A stretch of DNA of 40,443 nucleotides from Guillardia theta CCMP2712 (GCF_000315625.1 NW_005434599.1:259677-300119), one strand, 5' to 3'; positions 28,657 to 38,650 are shown, counted from the first letter of the stretch. Notes: a model not told the origin generated them from the letters alone. Translations and numbers: made by a program.

Positions 28657-31435
28657 TCATTCAAAGGCAGCTTCGGGATCGAACATTTCCTGCGCAGTTG
28701 AGGCTGCCTGTGTGGCAAGACCGAGGAAAGTCTGCTTGAGGTGAGGTGAGGCAAAGAGGAGGAGAGCATTTCCCCGATGGGAGCATTGAACCTCAACCAT
28801 CTTCTCTTCTACCTGCGGGTCAGGAAAGAAGTTTGTCTTGACGACAAAGCGGGCACTTGCAAGGCTCCACTTCTCCTCCACCACCTCATGCCTCCTCCTC
28901 GCCCTCAGCCATCCGCCAACGAGCTCCACTTCCTGCTCCTGCCAAGTCTCTGAGCCGATGTCCTCCTCGCGTGTGAGGAGAAGCAGGTCGTTGAACAGCA
29001 GGAGCCGTCGAAGAGGTTGGGCGACCTCCTTGGGGCTCGCAGACCCCTGGAAGAGGGAGGCAGACAAGGCTGAGACTCTCTGATGCGGGCTCATCACCTC
29101 CACTGTCTCCTCCATCAACTTCCTCCGATGCGCCGGCAGCCACTCGACCCGCGACATCCTCCACCCCTTAGGGCTGCAAGCTCCACACGCTAGATACGCT
29201 CCCTCCACTGCAAGCCCGTCGTCTTCCTCCATCAAAGAAGCGGTCCTTGTTGTGTTGCTTCCCCTCCCTTGGTCTACAATGAGAGCATGCAGTCTCAACA
29301 ACTCAAGGAGTTCGCTGGATGTTCGTCCCTCCAGCATCTCAAGCTGATGCGTCAGAGTCTCTGAAAGGAGAATTCTCGTCAGAGAGCATCCTCTCTACAT
29401 CTCGACTCTTATTCGTCGCCTCTCGACATGTTTCTAAAGTCCTTCCTCCCCTCCTCTCACCTTGCCACTCTCTCCACTCGCTCAAAAGCACGACGTCCGG
29501 ATGTCCAGCAGGAGTTGCTTTCCTGATGGCCAAGCTGACTTCAAGAAAGTCTTGCGAGCATCGCAGAGGGGCAACAAGATGGAGGGCGAGGGCGAGGGAG
29601 GAAGAGGAGAGGACTGAAGCTTCTAACGACGATAAGAAGCACAGAAAGCGTCGGTGACGAAGAGCTGAAGGGTAAGTGAACAACATAAGATCGAGAGGAT
29701 CGGGAACACAAAGGCACCTTGAGAGAATGCTGAGCAGGCAGGAAGCAGTTGATAGATGCACAAGCACATCTCTGAGATCCATCTCTCAATAGCAGGACAA
29801 CAGATGGCAAGGCTACAATTTCAAGGTCATGAAGAATGAGAATGCATTCAATGACACCTCAAGCTCGGCGAGTCGAGGCGACAGAGACCGAGAGATCGCA
29901 AGGCAGCAGAGGAAGCGACCAACAAAGACTCGGAGTTCATCGCGATCATCTTACAAATCATTTGATTCATCGTCCCCCATTCTGTTCGAAGGACTGGACG
30001 AAGAAACAAGAAGTGCAATGCATTGCAACAATCAATACATTCTTTCATGATGCCCTCGAGTCTTTGAACACATTGAAATCGCATTTCAAAGATCTCGGCC
30101 ATGGCCGTCAGTTGTTTTTCGCTTCTTGAGATTTCTGCCTGAGCAACATAGGAAAATGACAAGTTTACGATCACTAAAGCAATCAATAGCAAGAGTGTGA
30201 CATCTCACCATCATTGTATCTTGCAGATTTTCTAGCAGCATCTTCTTCTCAACTTTCTTCACCGGAATCGCTAGAAATGAAATTTCTGTCGACTCACTCA
30301 TCGTGAGCTGCAGAGCATCACTCGTGAACAAGGACAGGAGAACAGCTTGACCAGCCGTAACTCGCACAAGTCTGACGTCCGTCTTCGTGTCTTGAGCTCT
30401 TGCAGCAATCCATGCGCTCCCTTCTTCGATGACCATGAGATTGTTAGCGGCGATCTGAGACAGCAGAGCTGGACAGCTTCTCGAGACGCTCCTTCTGGTG
30501 GCGATGAATGCAAGTTGGAGCAGCGACGTATGTGAGAGAGAAGAGAAGACAGGAATCGATGTTGCTAGGCTCTCACCAAGACGCTGATGCACATCCAGTA
30601 GAAGCAGAGCGACAGAGCGAGCAAACCGTGTGCGATCAAACTGACGAACAACTCCTGCTGTCTTGCCCCAGGCCTTCACAGCGTACGAAAACCTCATCGC
30701 CTCCTTCATTGCCTCAGGATCTAACCCCAACGTCTCCCCACTCGCAACAGCAGAACAAGAGCCAAATGTAGATCCTTGTCCTATCACTTTGTACTGCTCA
30801 TCGCCGTCCTCTACTTGGCAGTCTTGACGAGCCGTCCCGGACACGTTTCTTGAAATCACAGCAACCTCGCCAGTCACTACCAAGAAGAATGGACCCAACC
30901 TGCGATTCCTCGTGTCGATGATGGGATCATGCGGGGCGAATCGAATTCTCTTGGAGGAGGAAAGGAGGAGAGGCACATGCGAGGGCTCCAACTTAGACCA
31001 TGCTGAGTTCACTCTCATCGCAGCCACGAGCTCTCCTGACTCGTCTGATCCGTCCGTCAGCTCGGATGGCGGCCGGATGCTCTGCAGTCTTGATTTATCA
31101 TCGACACTGCATTCTGTCGTCCCCGTAAGATCAGAGCATGAAGAGAGAGGCTGGCGCTCTTGCGTGCAAAGCTCGTTTATGAGGAAATGGCGCAAGGCGA
31201 CGATGACGTCTTTGACCTTGTCTTTAGCAGTCAGCGACGAGGTGGCTTGGCTGGCCTCGCCTTCTCTCTTGACCTTGTCTTTAGCAGTCAGCGACGAGGT
31301 GGCTTGGCTGGCCTCGCCTTCTCTCTCGAGCAAGCTACGTGACAAGCTACGTGACACCTCCCATGCTCTTCTCCTCACCCTCTCTGACCTCCCCAACTCT
31401 TCCACCATTGCTAGCGCTGCCTCTTTCCCGGCCAT
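28657..31435 (-). CDS. cyclic-nucleotide-binding, DH-like and PH domain protein
   Basis: Six exons join in phase (31435-30209, 30138-29955, 29857-29718, 29664-29628, 29550-29461, 29360-28657): 793 residues. I start at ATG 31435 because the longer frame begins with TTG. Residues 130-400 contain two CNB-type beta rolls: FFLVVTGEVAVISRN with KVIGQGSTFGSCSAV, and a second with PVFSSLSHTSLLQLAF before VIEEGSAWI. The RAxA phosphate-cassette Arg is not obvious in either, so ligand binding may be lost. Residues 410-600 are helical and read like a diverged DH (RhoGEF) domain (EKQLTAMAEIFEMRFQCVQR; FVTDAFCASYRHF). Residues 610-770 carry a PH core (LLLFNDLLLLT) of the type following DH domains. The architecture suggests a cNMP-linked Rho-family exchange factor (inference; DH weakest). 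A 57-bp tandem duplication repeats 19 residues near the N-terminus. Confidence 0.7.
31214..31327. repeat. perfect 57-bp tandem duplication inside a CDS
   Basis: Two identical 57-bp units back to back; on the - strand they encode REGEASQATSSLTAKDKVK twice in the cNMP-binding protein, so the duplication is in frame. The identity implies a recent event. Confidence 0.95.
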
Positions 31436-31574
31436 GAAGAGTTTCAGGGGTCTGCCACTCCAAGACCATCCAAGGACGGGTGTATGACCAGTTGCAATAG
31501 GGGGTAGGGGTAGGGAGGGGGTAGGGGTAGAGAGTAAAGAAAGGGCTTGTGAGGTTTGCAAGGTAGACGAAAGA
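31436..31574. promoter_or_regulatory. 139-bp bidirectional promoter with GGGGTAG repeats
   Basis: Separates the divergent start codons of the cNMP-binding gene (-) and COA6 (+). It contains several GGGGTAGG units at 31499-31532, the complement of the CTACCCC motif seen upstream of other genes here. Function is inferred from position. Confidence 0.5.
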
Positions 31575-32102
31575 ATGGGGTGGTGGCCATGGGGCGAGGA
31601 AGAGAAGAAGATGAAGGCAACGTCGCGAGTGGCTTGCTACGACAGCAGAGACGAGTACTTCTTCTGTCTTGGTAAGTGCCTGCTGAGACGGCGACTCGCA
31701 TATGAGACGCTTTCACGCTCATGTCAAGCTGACCTCTGTTTGTCTCGTTTCCATTGATCAATTCTACTCGTCTGGTTGCTTGAGTTGCTTATTCCGATGT
31801 TGCTTCGCATGCGCCACATACATCGATAAGCTTTTTGGTATGTCTTTTGAGCCTTTGCTTTTGAAGATGAGCACGGAGAGGAAAGTTCGAAATGCAAGCA
31901 GCTTGAGAAGAAGGTGACATTTCTCTTAAAACATGTTTCGAGGTTTTTGATGCAAGGATGGATGCAGTATAAACAGTCTTGCATGCAAGCGTGGGTGAAG
32001 TATTTCAACGTGCAACGCGAAAGGTTGAAAGCTCAAGGAAAACCATGGACCTCACCGAACATGGAGGGTCAGCATGCAAGTTTGAATCCCGAAAGACCAT
32101 GA
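31575..32102 (+). CDS. COA6: cytochrome c oxidase assembly factor 6
   Basis: Exons 31575-31671, 31867-31913 and 31968-32102 join in phase to give 92 residues. COA6 acts in the mitochondrial intermembrane space in copper delivery to the CuA site of complex IV. The diagnostic twin-Cys helices are intact: C-x9-C in CYDSRDEYFFC and C-x10-C in CKQLEKKYKQSC, followed by WVKYFNVQRERLK, which matches the family's W-x-KYF-x3-R stretch. The second spacing is correct only if the last intron is removed at the GATGCAG acceptor before 31968; reading through would insert 18 residues. The protein has the expected length plus a short Pro-rich tail. It converges with the phosphatase gene, 137 bp apart. Confidence 0.9.
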
Positions 32103-32239
32103 TGTCAAATAATGCTGTACAAAGATCTTGTGGGACAGTGTGGGATAAATCACGTGATGTCCTCTACTTATGTTGGCACAGCAGAGGCTTTTGGGATGCT
32201 GACCTCTCATTGCACGACTGTGCTTTTATTAGTATGGTC

Positions 32240-33419
32240 TCAACAAATCAGTTCTTTAGCGACTAGTCCTCGACCAGCAACTACCATTCTTTTCACTTCT
32301 CCTACATCGCCATACTCGGATGCGCTGTCTTCCTCTGAATCAAGCAGATCCTGAAGCAGCCGGCTGCTAGAAAGAGCCCCTAAGATATCGGAATCTTGCT
32401 GAGCATTCAAGTACTCATCTTGATCTAGCGCGCTGCTGTCATCGATGAGCATTTCTCGCCGGAAGAGCTCGAACTCGTCTCGCTGAGCTTTTGCACGAAC
32501 ATGATTATTCGACAGCGACTTCTGCTGTACCACTGCATGCAGGCTGGAGGAGGCACCTTCACCGCCAACGTTCCTCCTTGACAGCGAGCCGGGCAGCCCC
32601 CTATGGACCAGAGGCCTCTCCTGCTGCCGTTTGTCAGCCTCCACCTGAGCAGGGCCGCTCATCCTCGTGCTGCCGTTGAAGGAGATAGCTGGAGGGTTTG
32701 GCATCACTCCGCTGCTGAGCCGCTGACCTGGCCATGCTGAAGCACTCATTCCCACAGGCACCTGAATGCTTCCTGTGCTAAGAATAGGGTTGGGATTGAT
32801 CGCTGGGCCCGGAGAAACATTGTAATGGCGAACAGAAGACTGGGTCTGGGATGCACGGGACCTGAGCACGGACTCGTAGTGCTGAAGTTGAATCATGAAA
32901 CCTTCATTCGGCTGGACAATGGGCCGTCCACTCTTGACCTGCATGAGAGCCTCTTGCAGCGTGTAGTTCTCAGTGTCCATCAAGTACGCAATGACACAGG
33001 TTGCCGACCTTGACTTACCCTCGATACAATGCACGAAAACAGTGCCACCATATCGCTTAGCATCATGAATGAAACTTGACGTCTCCGGGAAGTACTGCAT
33101 GATGTTCTGGGAAGGAGTGTCGGTTAAGGGAAGAGACTTGTAGTAGAAGCGCTGCAGAGACGTGAGATGGTGATCTAGCGATGCAGCAGAATTGGAACCT
33201 GGGGAAAGAAATTCGGACATTTCGACGAGGCCAGATTCAAGATGTGCGTCACTCCGTATGATTTCAAGCAATTCAAGTCTTGCGCAGCGTTGACATTTCC
33301 AACAAGAACCTGCCACTGCAATCATATTTCAAGCACTTGATGCAAGCGACAACCTGCTGGGCTACCCAATCGATGCTACTCATAGCCTTCCTTTCAATGC
33401 GAGAGAAATTCAAATCCAT
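32240..33419 (-). CDS. dual-specificity protein phosphatase with long C-terminal tail
   Basis: Exons 33419-33354, 33315-33199 and 33151-32240 (phase-0 introns of 38 and 47 bp): 364 residues. Typical DSP order: VGNVNAAQDLNCLKSYGVTH then ILNLAS around residues 25-60, YYKSLPLTD with the general-acid Asp, and the P-loop HCIEGKSRSAT (Cys-x5-Arg, near residue 105) followed by AYLMDTENYTLQEAL. This fold dephosphorylates pTyr and pSer/pThr, often in MAP kinases. The last ~200 residues are low-complexity and unrelated to known docking domains; an acidic patch (DSEEDSASEYGDVGEVKR) lies near the end. The start is the first ATG in frame; exons further upstream cannot be excluded because the frame is open above it. 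The last intron and frame choice rest on the family pattern, since the unspliced frame differs across the first motif. Confidence 0.85.
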
Positions 33420-34289
33420 GTCATCTGCGACAGGTCCGATACCATCAGAGTCCAGCCGGTCTCCAGCTGTGTTCAGTTTTCTCACGGTAATGGTGCTCAA
33501 CAGTCAAGGTTCAGAAAGACCATGTGAATACATATTCCGTGAAGCTAGCATCATTGGTAAAACCTTCCTGCGATCTTCCCTTCCCTTCCCTCTACCTACA
33601 CCAGCTACTCTCCCAGATTTGGCTTGCCTTGATTAACAACTTTGACTTGGGCATCCTCCCTATCTCTTCGTATTTGCTTTCTCCCTCCCAATTCCTCCCA
33701 TTCCCTCTATCTGCTGCTTTCCCACCTTTTGCTTCCCTCTCATCGAATGGCATGTATCTCTGATTCTTCACTCCTTCCTTCAGTCCTCTTGCCCTTCCTT
33801 CCCAAATCTCCTTGACTTCTTCTGCTTGTTCCATCCGGCCTCTCTTGCTGCATCGTCACTTCCTTCGCGCTCTTCTCCCCTCCCTCCACGTCATCCCTCG
33901 GCATGCAGCGGAATAGCTGCCGAAGGCGAGCCTATCACCGTTACGAAGACCGTTGCAGGTAACCGTTGACCGGTGATTGTTTTTACCTTTCAAGTGGTAG
34001 GTTTCCGAGTTCTGAGGCAGGCCCATCCTAAGCCAGTTGACCCGGGGCACGACCGTACCAACTTGCCAACTCCGTTGACCCCTACCCGCCGCTAGAATGC
34101 TCAGCGGCTCTTCCCACTGTCCAAAGGCACTTCGAGTCTACAGGCCGCGTTACTATCCGATGATATGTGGGGCCCCGAGCACCCGGATGATGATCTCCGA
34201 GTCTCGAGACTGACTCACGGTCCGATCAGTGGTGCCGTGCGAAACCAACGATCCGATCAGATGCCAGGCTTTATTTGAATTAAAGAGGC
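33420..34289. other. gene-free stretch
   Basis: Pyrimidine-rich to about 33880, then GC-richer unique sequence with several GTTGACC(C/G) words (about 33965, 34037, 34073). No coding, RNA or repeat feature could be supported. Confidence 0.5.
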
Positions 34290-34700
34290 TCACCCGGTGA
34301 CTTTTTGCCGAAAAAAAAGTGCCTCAAGCAAAACAAACACACACAAAAAAACAAGAGCAAAAGTAACCAGAAGCCGCGCAGACCCTCCGTCCGCTGCCCC
34401 AGGCGGACCCCCGGGCAGCGCCGGCCGCTCCTTGTCGGCGGCTGCCCTTTCTCCATCCGCGGCCGCCCGCTTTGTGGCGGCAGCCAGGACGTCTCGACTG
34501 ACCGTGGCAGTGGTCAGTCGGCTGCCTCCGGGTATCGCGTCTAAGGGATGTTATTCCTCCTGCATGCTCCTGCTGCTTGTTGCTTGATTGCCTGACCCTT
34601 CGGCTGCTTGTCTGCGCGGCTTCGCGCTTGGGCTGGCGGTGCCGCGTCTGGATGCCAGCCGCTGAGTGCTGGTTCTTTTCGGGCTTGTGTTTTGTGTGTC
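34290..34700. repeat. degraded copies of the interspersed repeat family
   Basis: 34310-34350 is a diverged reverse copy of the GCTTGAGGCACTTTTTACC repeat seen four times further right. 34377-34510 resembles 38225-38300 (Pro/Ala-rich retroelement fragment). 34668-34700 matches the complement of 40409-40443 with one or two mismatches. The pieces are out of the order seen elsewhere, so this is a rearranged remnant. Confidence 0.6.
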
Positions 34701-35530
34701 ACGGCCCGCCGCATTCCATGGCATTTTCTAATGCTCGCTTTTGATCATTTTCGAGCGGGGTACCTCAGCCCAGGATTTTTGAATGGTCGGCGCACTGAAA
34801 ATTTGTACCAGAAACTTCGATAATGGTTGAAAGTATGTTTGAATCGGGGACCGTGTCGAGCAGTTTTAGGTTTACAAGTATTCTTGCTTCCTCCAAACAA
34901 CAAGGTTTCAAACATTAAAACTATTTTTGACCTTACACGCTTTTACACGCCTGGGGGGTGCATATACGACCAAATCGCCTGCCCTACCCTTCCCCCATTG
35001 CTGCATCCGCACCCGCCGGCGCAGGCGGCGTTTGTTTGCATCCCAGATGGCTCTCAGCCAATGGCTCTTTCATCGTATTCAAGCTCCAGGCCATCCAAGG
35101 TTGGATCATGTGTGAATGTTTGTACTTTTTGCGGCATACTGCAAGACGACGTTTCAAACAGCTCGAGCTTGTTTTTCAAAGGAAGCTGTAGGAATCAGCA
35201 TCACCATGGATTCTAGAGCCTAGGGCTGTTTTCGAATCCTTTTGATGCTCATTGCAAGATGGAGAATTTGCTCGTTTTTGGTGATCAAGCATCCACAACC
35301 CTCTTTCGTATGATTGAGCTTCGAGCACATCTCTGACTGTAGAGTTGTTTGGTGTCAAGATTGTTTCTCGTAAAGGATCTCTCTGATTAGGCAATTGATT
35401 GTTGTTTTGGTTGGCATTCTACAAGACCCATACTTCCTCCTCTCTGTGTCAACCAAGCACATAAGCATAAGGCATGTCAGTCGTGTAGGCAACTTGATTG
35501 CAAATAGATCGCAAGTGTAAGATCGATGAA
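34701..35530. other. transition to AT-rich sequence, no gene seen
   Basis: Contains one CTACCC cluster (about 34982) and an element at 35093-35123 shared with 6703-6733. Open frames on both strands lack family features. Confidence 0.5.
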
Positions 35531-35631
35531 CTATTCAACGCCATGAATGCCGGATGTGAAAGAACTTCCCTCAGGACTTTTCAGTATCAGAACCAGCGAG
35601 CTAAGACATAAGGTAGAGTCTCCATTGAATA

Positions 35632-36684
35632 TCATTCCTGCGAATGTAATGTTTTTATCAGTTGTAGGGAACAGAAGCATGGAGACAAGCGGGTGCCCAA
35701 GCGAATAGGAACATCTTGCGGATGTAGGTTTGGACAAAGGCGGCGATGATTCCGAGGTTGTGAAACAGGCAGCGAAAAGATGCTGAGGTTTTCGGAGTTC
35801 ATAAACATGGCTTGTGACGAGCATGTCACACGCAAAGCGATGGAAAACAACAAACAAAAATTGTAAAGCAATCGAAAGCAACGAAAATCAATGGAAAACA
35901 ACAAACAAAAATTTTTCTCAAAGGTCTCACTCCTTGACTTCAACCACTGATTGAACATCTTTTTGACCTCGGTCATATCTCGACAAATCCGATTGTACTC
36001 CGCCGCTGAACAGAAAGTTGTTTGCGCCATCTTTTCAACGAGTGGTGCCGGGTTTGCAATCGAGAAGTGAGAGATTTTACAGTATTTATTATTTTCGATG
36101 TCGTCTTCATGAAAAAATATATACCCATGCACTCTGAAATTATCGTGGAGATCATCGTTGGCATGCTCCAACATGCAAGGAAAGCTGAAGAAACACATTT
36201 TTGGTATAGCATTTATTTCATCCGTATCCTTGTAAATTGCTTGATAACAATCACGGTTTCCAACTTTGTTCAAAATTCTTTTCAGGGCCACACAGGGCAC
36301 TCGATTAGTTATAATGGTTTCGTCTACATGTTCCAAGAGGACTCCATTGTACATGATGTACACATCGACAACCTGTGCATCTGAGTGCAGCGATTTGATC
36401 ATGCCCAGTCGATTCACTTCAACGCCCCTGTGATCTTCACACTGATATTGAACCCCTGTGCCAGGCTCAAGCATAATATTCAAATTACTGCCTGGCTTTT
36501 TCCAGTACATCCTGGGCAAGTCTCGATCATCAACTGACGTATGCAGGATCATTCGAAGCTTCAAATCTTCAGGTGTCTTTGACTCATCACAAGTCTCTTC
36601 CTGCTCCAAGAATGTATCGAAATCTTCCTGCCTTCGCCTTCTCTGAATTCCATTTGTTGCTGATACACGACGGTGAAGATTCAT
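35632..36684 (-). CDS. AT-rich intronless ORF, unknown protein
   Basis: 350 residues from ATG 36684, unrecognised. The first ~265 residues look like a folded protein: RMILHTSVDDRDLPRMYWKK, a patch with DVYIMYNGVLLEHVDE, several Cys and His, and FRVHGYIFFHEDD. No catalytic signature, signal or membrane segment is evident in this part. Base composition is clearly AT-richer than every other gene in the window and no intron is needed, so a transferred, viral or mobile-element origin is possible (inference). Near codon 265 two 51-bp direct repeats (35840-35913) encode a Phe/Leu-rich duplicated stretch. Beyond them an overlapping - frame (35881-35531) looks more protein-like than the annotated one, suggesting a frameshift or an unseen intron, so the true C-terminus is uncertain. 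Confidence 0.5.
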   Translation of the reverse strand: MNLHRRVSATNGIQRRRRQEDFDTFLEQEETCDESKTPEDLKLRMILHTSVDDRDLPRMYWKKPGSNLNIMLEPGTGVQYQCEDHRGVEVNRLGMIKSLHSDAQVVDVYIMYNGVLLEHVDETIITNRVPCVALKRILNKVGNRDCYQAIYKDTDEINAIPKMCFFSFPCMLEHANDDLHDNFRVHGYIFFHEDDIENNKYCKISHFSIANPAPLVEKMAQTTFCSAAEYNRICRDMTEVKKMFNQWLKSRSETFEKNFCLLFSIDFRCFRLLYNFCLLFSIALRVTCSSQAMFMNSENLSIFSLPVSQPRNHRRLCPNLHPQDVPIRLGTRLSPCFCSLQLIKTLHSQE

Positions 36685-37330
36685 TTGTTTGGTGTCTATA
36701 ACTGGAGCGCAAGGGAAAGGGAAGCAACGGGGAGGGAGGGGAACAGGGGGAAGGGAGGGAGCAGGGAGGAAGGGAGGGGAGCAGGGAGGGAGGGAGGGAG
36801 GGAGAAGAGCAGGAAGGAGGAGGGGAGGGATACTTGCAATGGGGATCTCAGGATTTTAATGAAAATTATTTGCTCTTTGATCGGGGGCAAGGGGACCTGT
36901 GTTTCGGTGGCACCCTATAGACATGGGGTAGGTATCTATATAAAACAACCGGTGTAGAAAAAAAAGATTGCCGTTGCTAGCTGGCATACGACTCCTTAAT
37001 TTGAAAACAAAAATACTTATTGGCTAGATTTACTACACTCGTCAATGGCTGACACTAATAAGATTTCATGAGCGTGTATCGAAATATACGAATAACCCTA
37101 CCCCCTCCATATCAGACAAACATACCGGTACACAGGGAAGAGAGCAGCCAAGAGGCGTGTAAGCCGGAACTCAAATGCTTAAAACAAATATAAAAGAGTA
37201 CTGAGTGGTACAAATCATTCTGGTACAAAATTGACTAAAAACTGTATGCTTATGATCAAATTAACAGGTACAAGTGTTTGTTAAAAGGATATTAATTTAT
37301 AATTGGGCATTAGTAAATGCCATGGAATAG
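36685..37330. other. AT-rich flank with a G-rich tract, no gene seen
   Basis: 36710-36830 is a GGGAGG-rich purine tract just upstream of the AT-rich ORF, followed by a TATATAAAA-type sequence at about 36938. The rest to 37330 is AT-rich without coding features. Confidence 0.5.
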
Positions 37331-37426
37331 TTTGTGCAGCTTCTCGCTGTGCGCTGTGTGCCTGGAGGTTTAGCTTGTTCCTGCTTTGTTTTGCTTGAGG
37401 CACTTTTTACCTTCTGCCAGTAAATC
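37331..37426 (+). repeat. interspersed repeat, long copy (ends CCAGTAAATC)
   Basis: About 95 bp homologous to the complement of 40310-40405, ending with the family 3' terminus TTACCTTCTGCCAGTAAATC. It abuts truncated retroelement sequence at about 37437. Confidence 0.85.
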
Positions 37427-37436
37427 GGACTACTAG

Positions 37437-37858
37437 TTCTTGCGGCCATGAGGATGGGAGGGTACCTGCCGTCGAGAACGAGGATCCCCGACTGTATCGA
37501 TGACGCTCTGAAGACCAGCTTCGTTCAGCATCGACCGAATCGTACGAGTAAGGTTGTCATGCGCCGTGGAAGCTTGGAGGATCGACGTTTGCAGGTCTGG
37601 AGATGATGTGCAGCAACGGAGGGATCGAGCTCGCGCTGACATCCATCACATTCCGTCGTCGGACACTGGCAGATCGGCATGCCATGGAGATCGGATAGCA
37701 GTCGAGCATCTGAGCATACGAGACTCGCATCGGAGAGTGGCTGAGGTCTCGCTCAGGAAAATGAGCCGCAAGATGGTAGACTGCAAGACCCTATCCTGCG
37801 GTTGACCTGCCCCTACTTGGTCAGGTCGGCAGAGCTACCAATGTAAGGGTGGACCAAC
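37437..37858 (-). pseudogene. retroelement C-terminal fragment, copy 1
   Basis: Closely matches part of 38900-39390 (copy 3) but has small indels that break the frame (for example an extra CG near 37661 and a duplicated GGAT near 37690) and is cut by repeats on both sides. It encodes pieces such as RSMLNEAGLQSVIDTVGDPR and the H/C cluster region. Confidence 0.7.
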
Positions 37859-37902
37859 GTCACGTCACTTTTTACCTTCTGCCAGTAAATCCATTGTCAC
37901 GT
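37859..37902 (+). mobile_element. 30-bp truncated repeat insertion with 7-bp target duplication
   Basis: The 30-nt insert at 37866-37895 runs from CACTTTTTACC to CAGTAAATCCATT and is flanked by GTCACGT at 37859-37865 and 37896-37902. The paralogous sequence at 38943-38949 has a single GTCACGT and no insert, so it serves as the empty site. The insert is a 5'-truncated copy of the local repeat family, as expected for target-primed reverse transcription (inference). Confidence 0.75.
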
Positions 37903-38075
37903 CCGCCATCAAGCCCTCGTACTGCTCGGACCCTCGATCGCGGATTCCCTGAGGGATGTGGATATCGCCCTTCATCTTGCGGCCATGAGAATGGGAGGGC
38001 ACCTGCCGTCGAGAACGAGGATCCCCGACTGTATCGATGACGCTCTGAAGACCAGCTTCGTTCAGCATCGATCGA
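37903..38075 (-). pseudogene. retroelement C-terminal fragment, copy 2
   Basis: Matches 38950-39113 apart from a short extra segment after the GATTCC word. It continues copy 1 on the left through the 30-bp insertion, and is interrupted on the right at 38076 by unrelated GC-rich sequence that begins with a GAGCGGTACCGTGTTC word also present near 38200. Confidence 0.65.
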
Positions 38076-38568
38076 GCGGTACCGTGTTCGGGTCACGCCG
38101 GTCCTTGGGCCTTGCTGCGGCGTCGCCGCCGTCACGGGCGGCTCCCGCTGACCGTACTCGGCTACCGCTGACTCGGAGGCTAGCGAGGAGGACTACCTCG
38201 AGCGGTACCGTGTTCCTGTGTCCAGCCTCCCTCCGTCCGCTGCCCCTGGCGGACCCGTCCGCGGCCGCCCGCTTTGTGGCTGCAGCGGACGTCACAGTGA
38301 GGGACGGAGACGCTTGGCCAGCTCCGCGCCGATCGTCGGCGCCACTCGACGTGTTTCCCCCATCGGAGTCGGAGACCTCCGGCGAAGACTCCCCCTCGGG
38401 CGACTCGACAAAGTCCGAGGAGGAGCTGTCCTCTGGCTCGAGAAGTGCTTGCGCCCGCAAGGGCGTCATGCGCCTCGCACCAGACAAGAGCGCCTCCAGC
38501 GTCAGCTGCATAGTGAGGCGCTGATAGGTGGCGGCGCGTTTGCGAGCCAAGACCTCAGCAGCACTGAG
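38076..38568 (-). pseudogene. Ser/Glu- and Ala-rich ORF fragment of a mobile element
   Basis: The - strand frame reads a basic helical start (AEVLARKRAATYQRLTMQLT) and then an acidic Ser-rich stretch (EPEDSSSSDFVESPEGESS) and Ala/Arg-rich sequence. It has no start of its own outside the flanking repeat and is bounded on both sides by repeat copies. A shorter relative lies at 34377-34510. It could be a gag-like or N-terminal ORF piece; the family is not recognised. Confidence 0.4.
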
Positions 38569-38571
38569 TAT

Positions 38572-38650
38572 AGGATTTACTGGCAGAAGGGAAAAACAGG
38601 TCCGTTCTTTGTTTTGCTTGAGGCACTTTTTACCTTCTGCCAGTAAATCC
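38572..38650. repeat. palindromic repeat copy with 18-bp inverted arms
   Basis: Arms GGATTTACTGGCAGAAGG (38573-38590) and its exact complement (38633-38650) enclose 42 bp that includes the TTGTTTTGCTTGAGGCAC part of the repeat family: one full-length 3' end and one inverted short end facing each other. Confidence 0.9.

Noticed and set aside
29319-29657. 112-residue + strand frame
   Set aside because: Antisense to the in-phase exons of the cNMP-binding/DH-PH gene.
33592-33834. 80-residue - strand frame upstream of the dual-specificity phosphatase
   Set aside because: Purine-rich low-complexity composition, and no splice path in phase to the phosphatase exons could be found.
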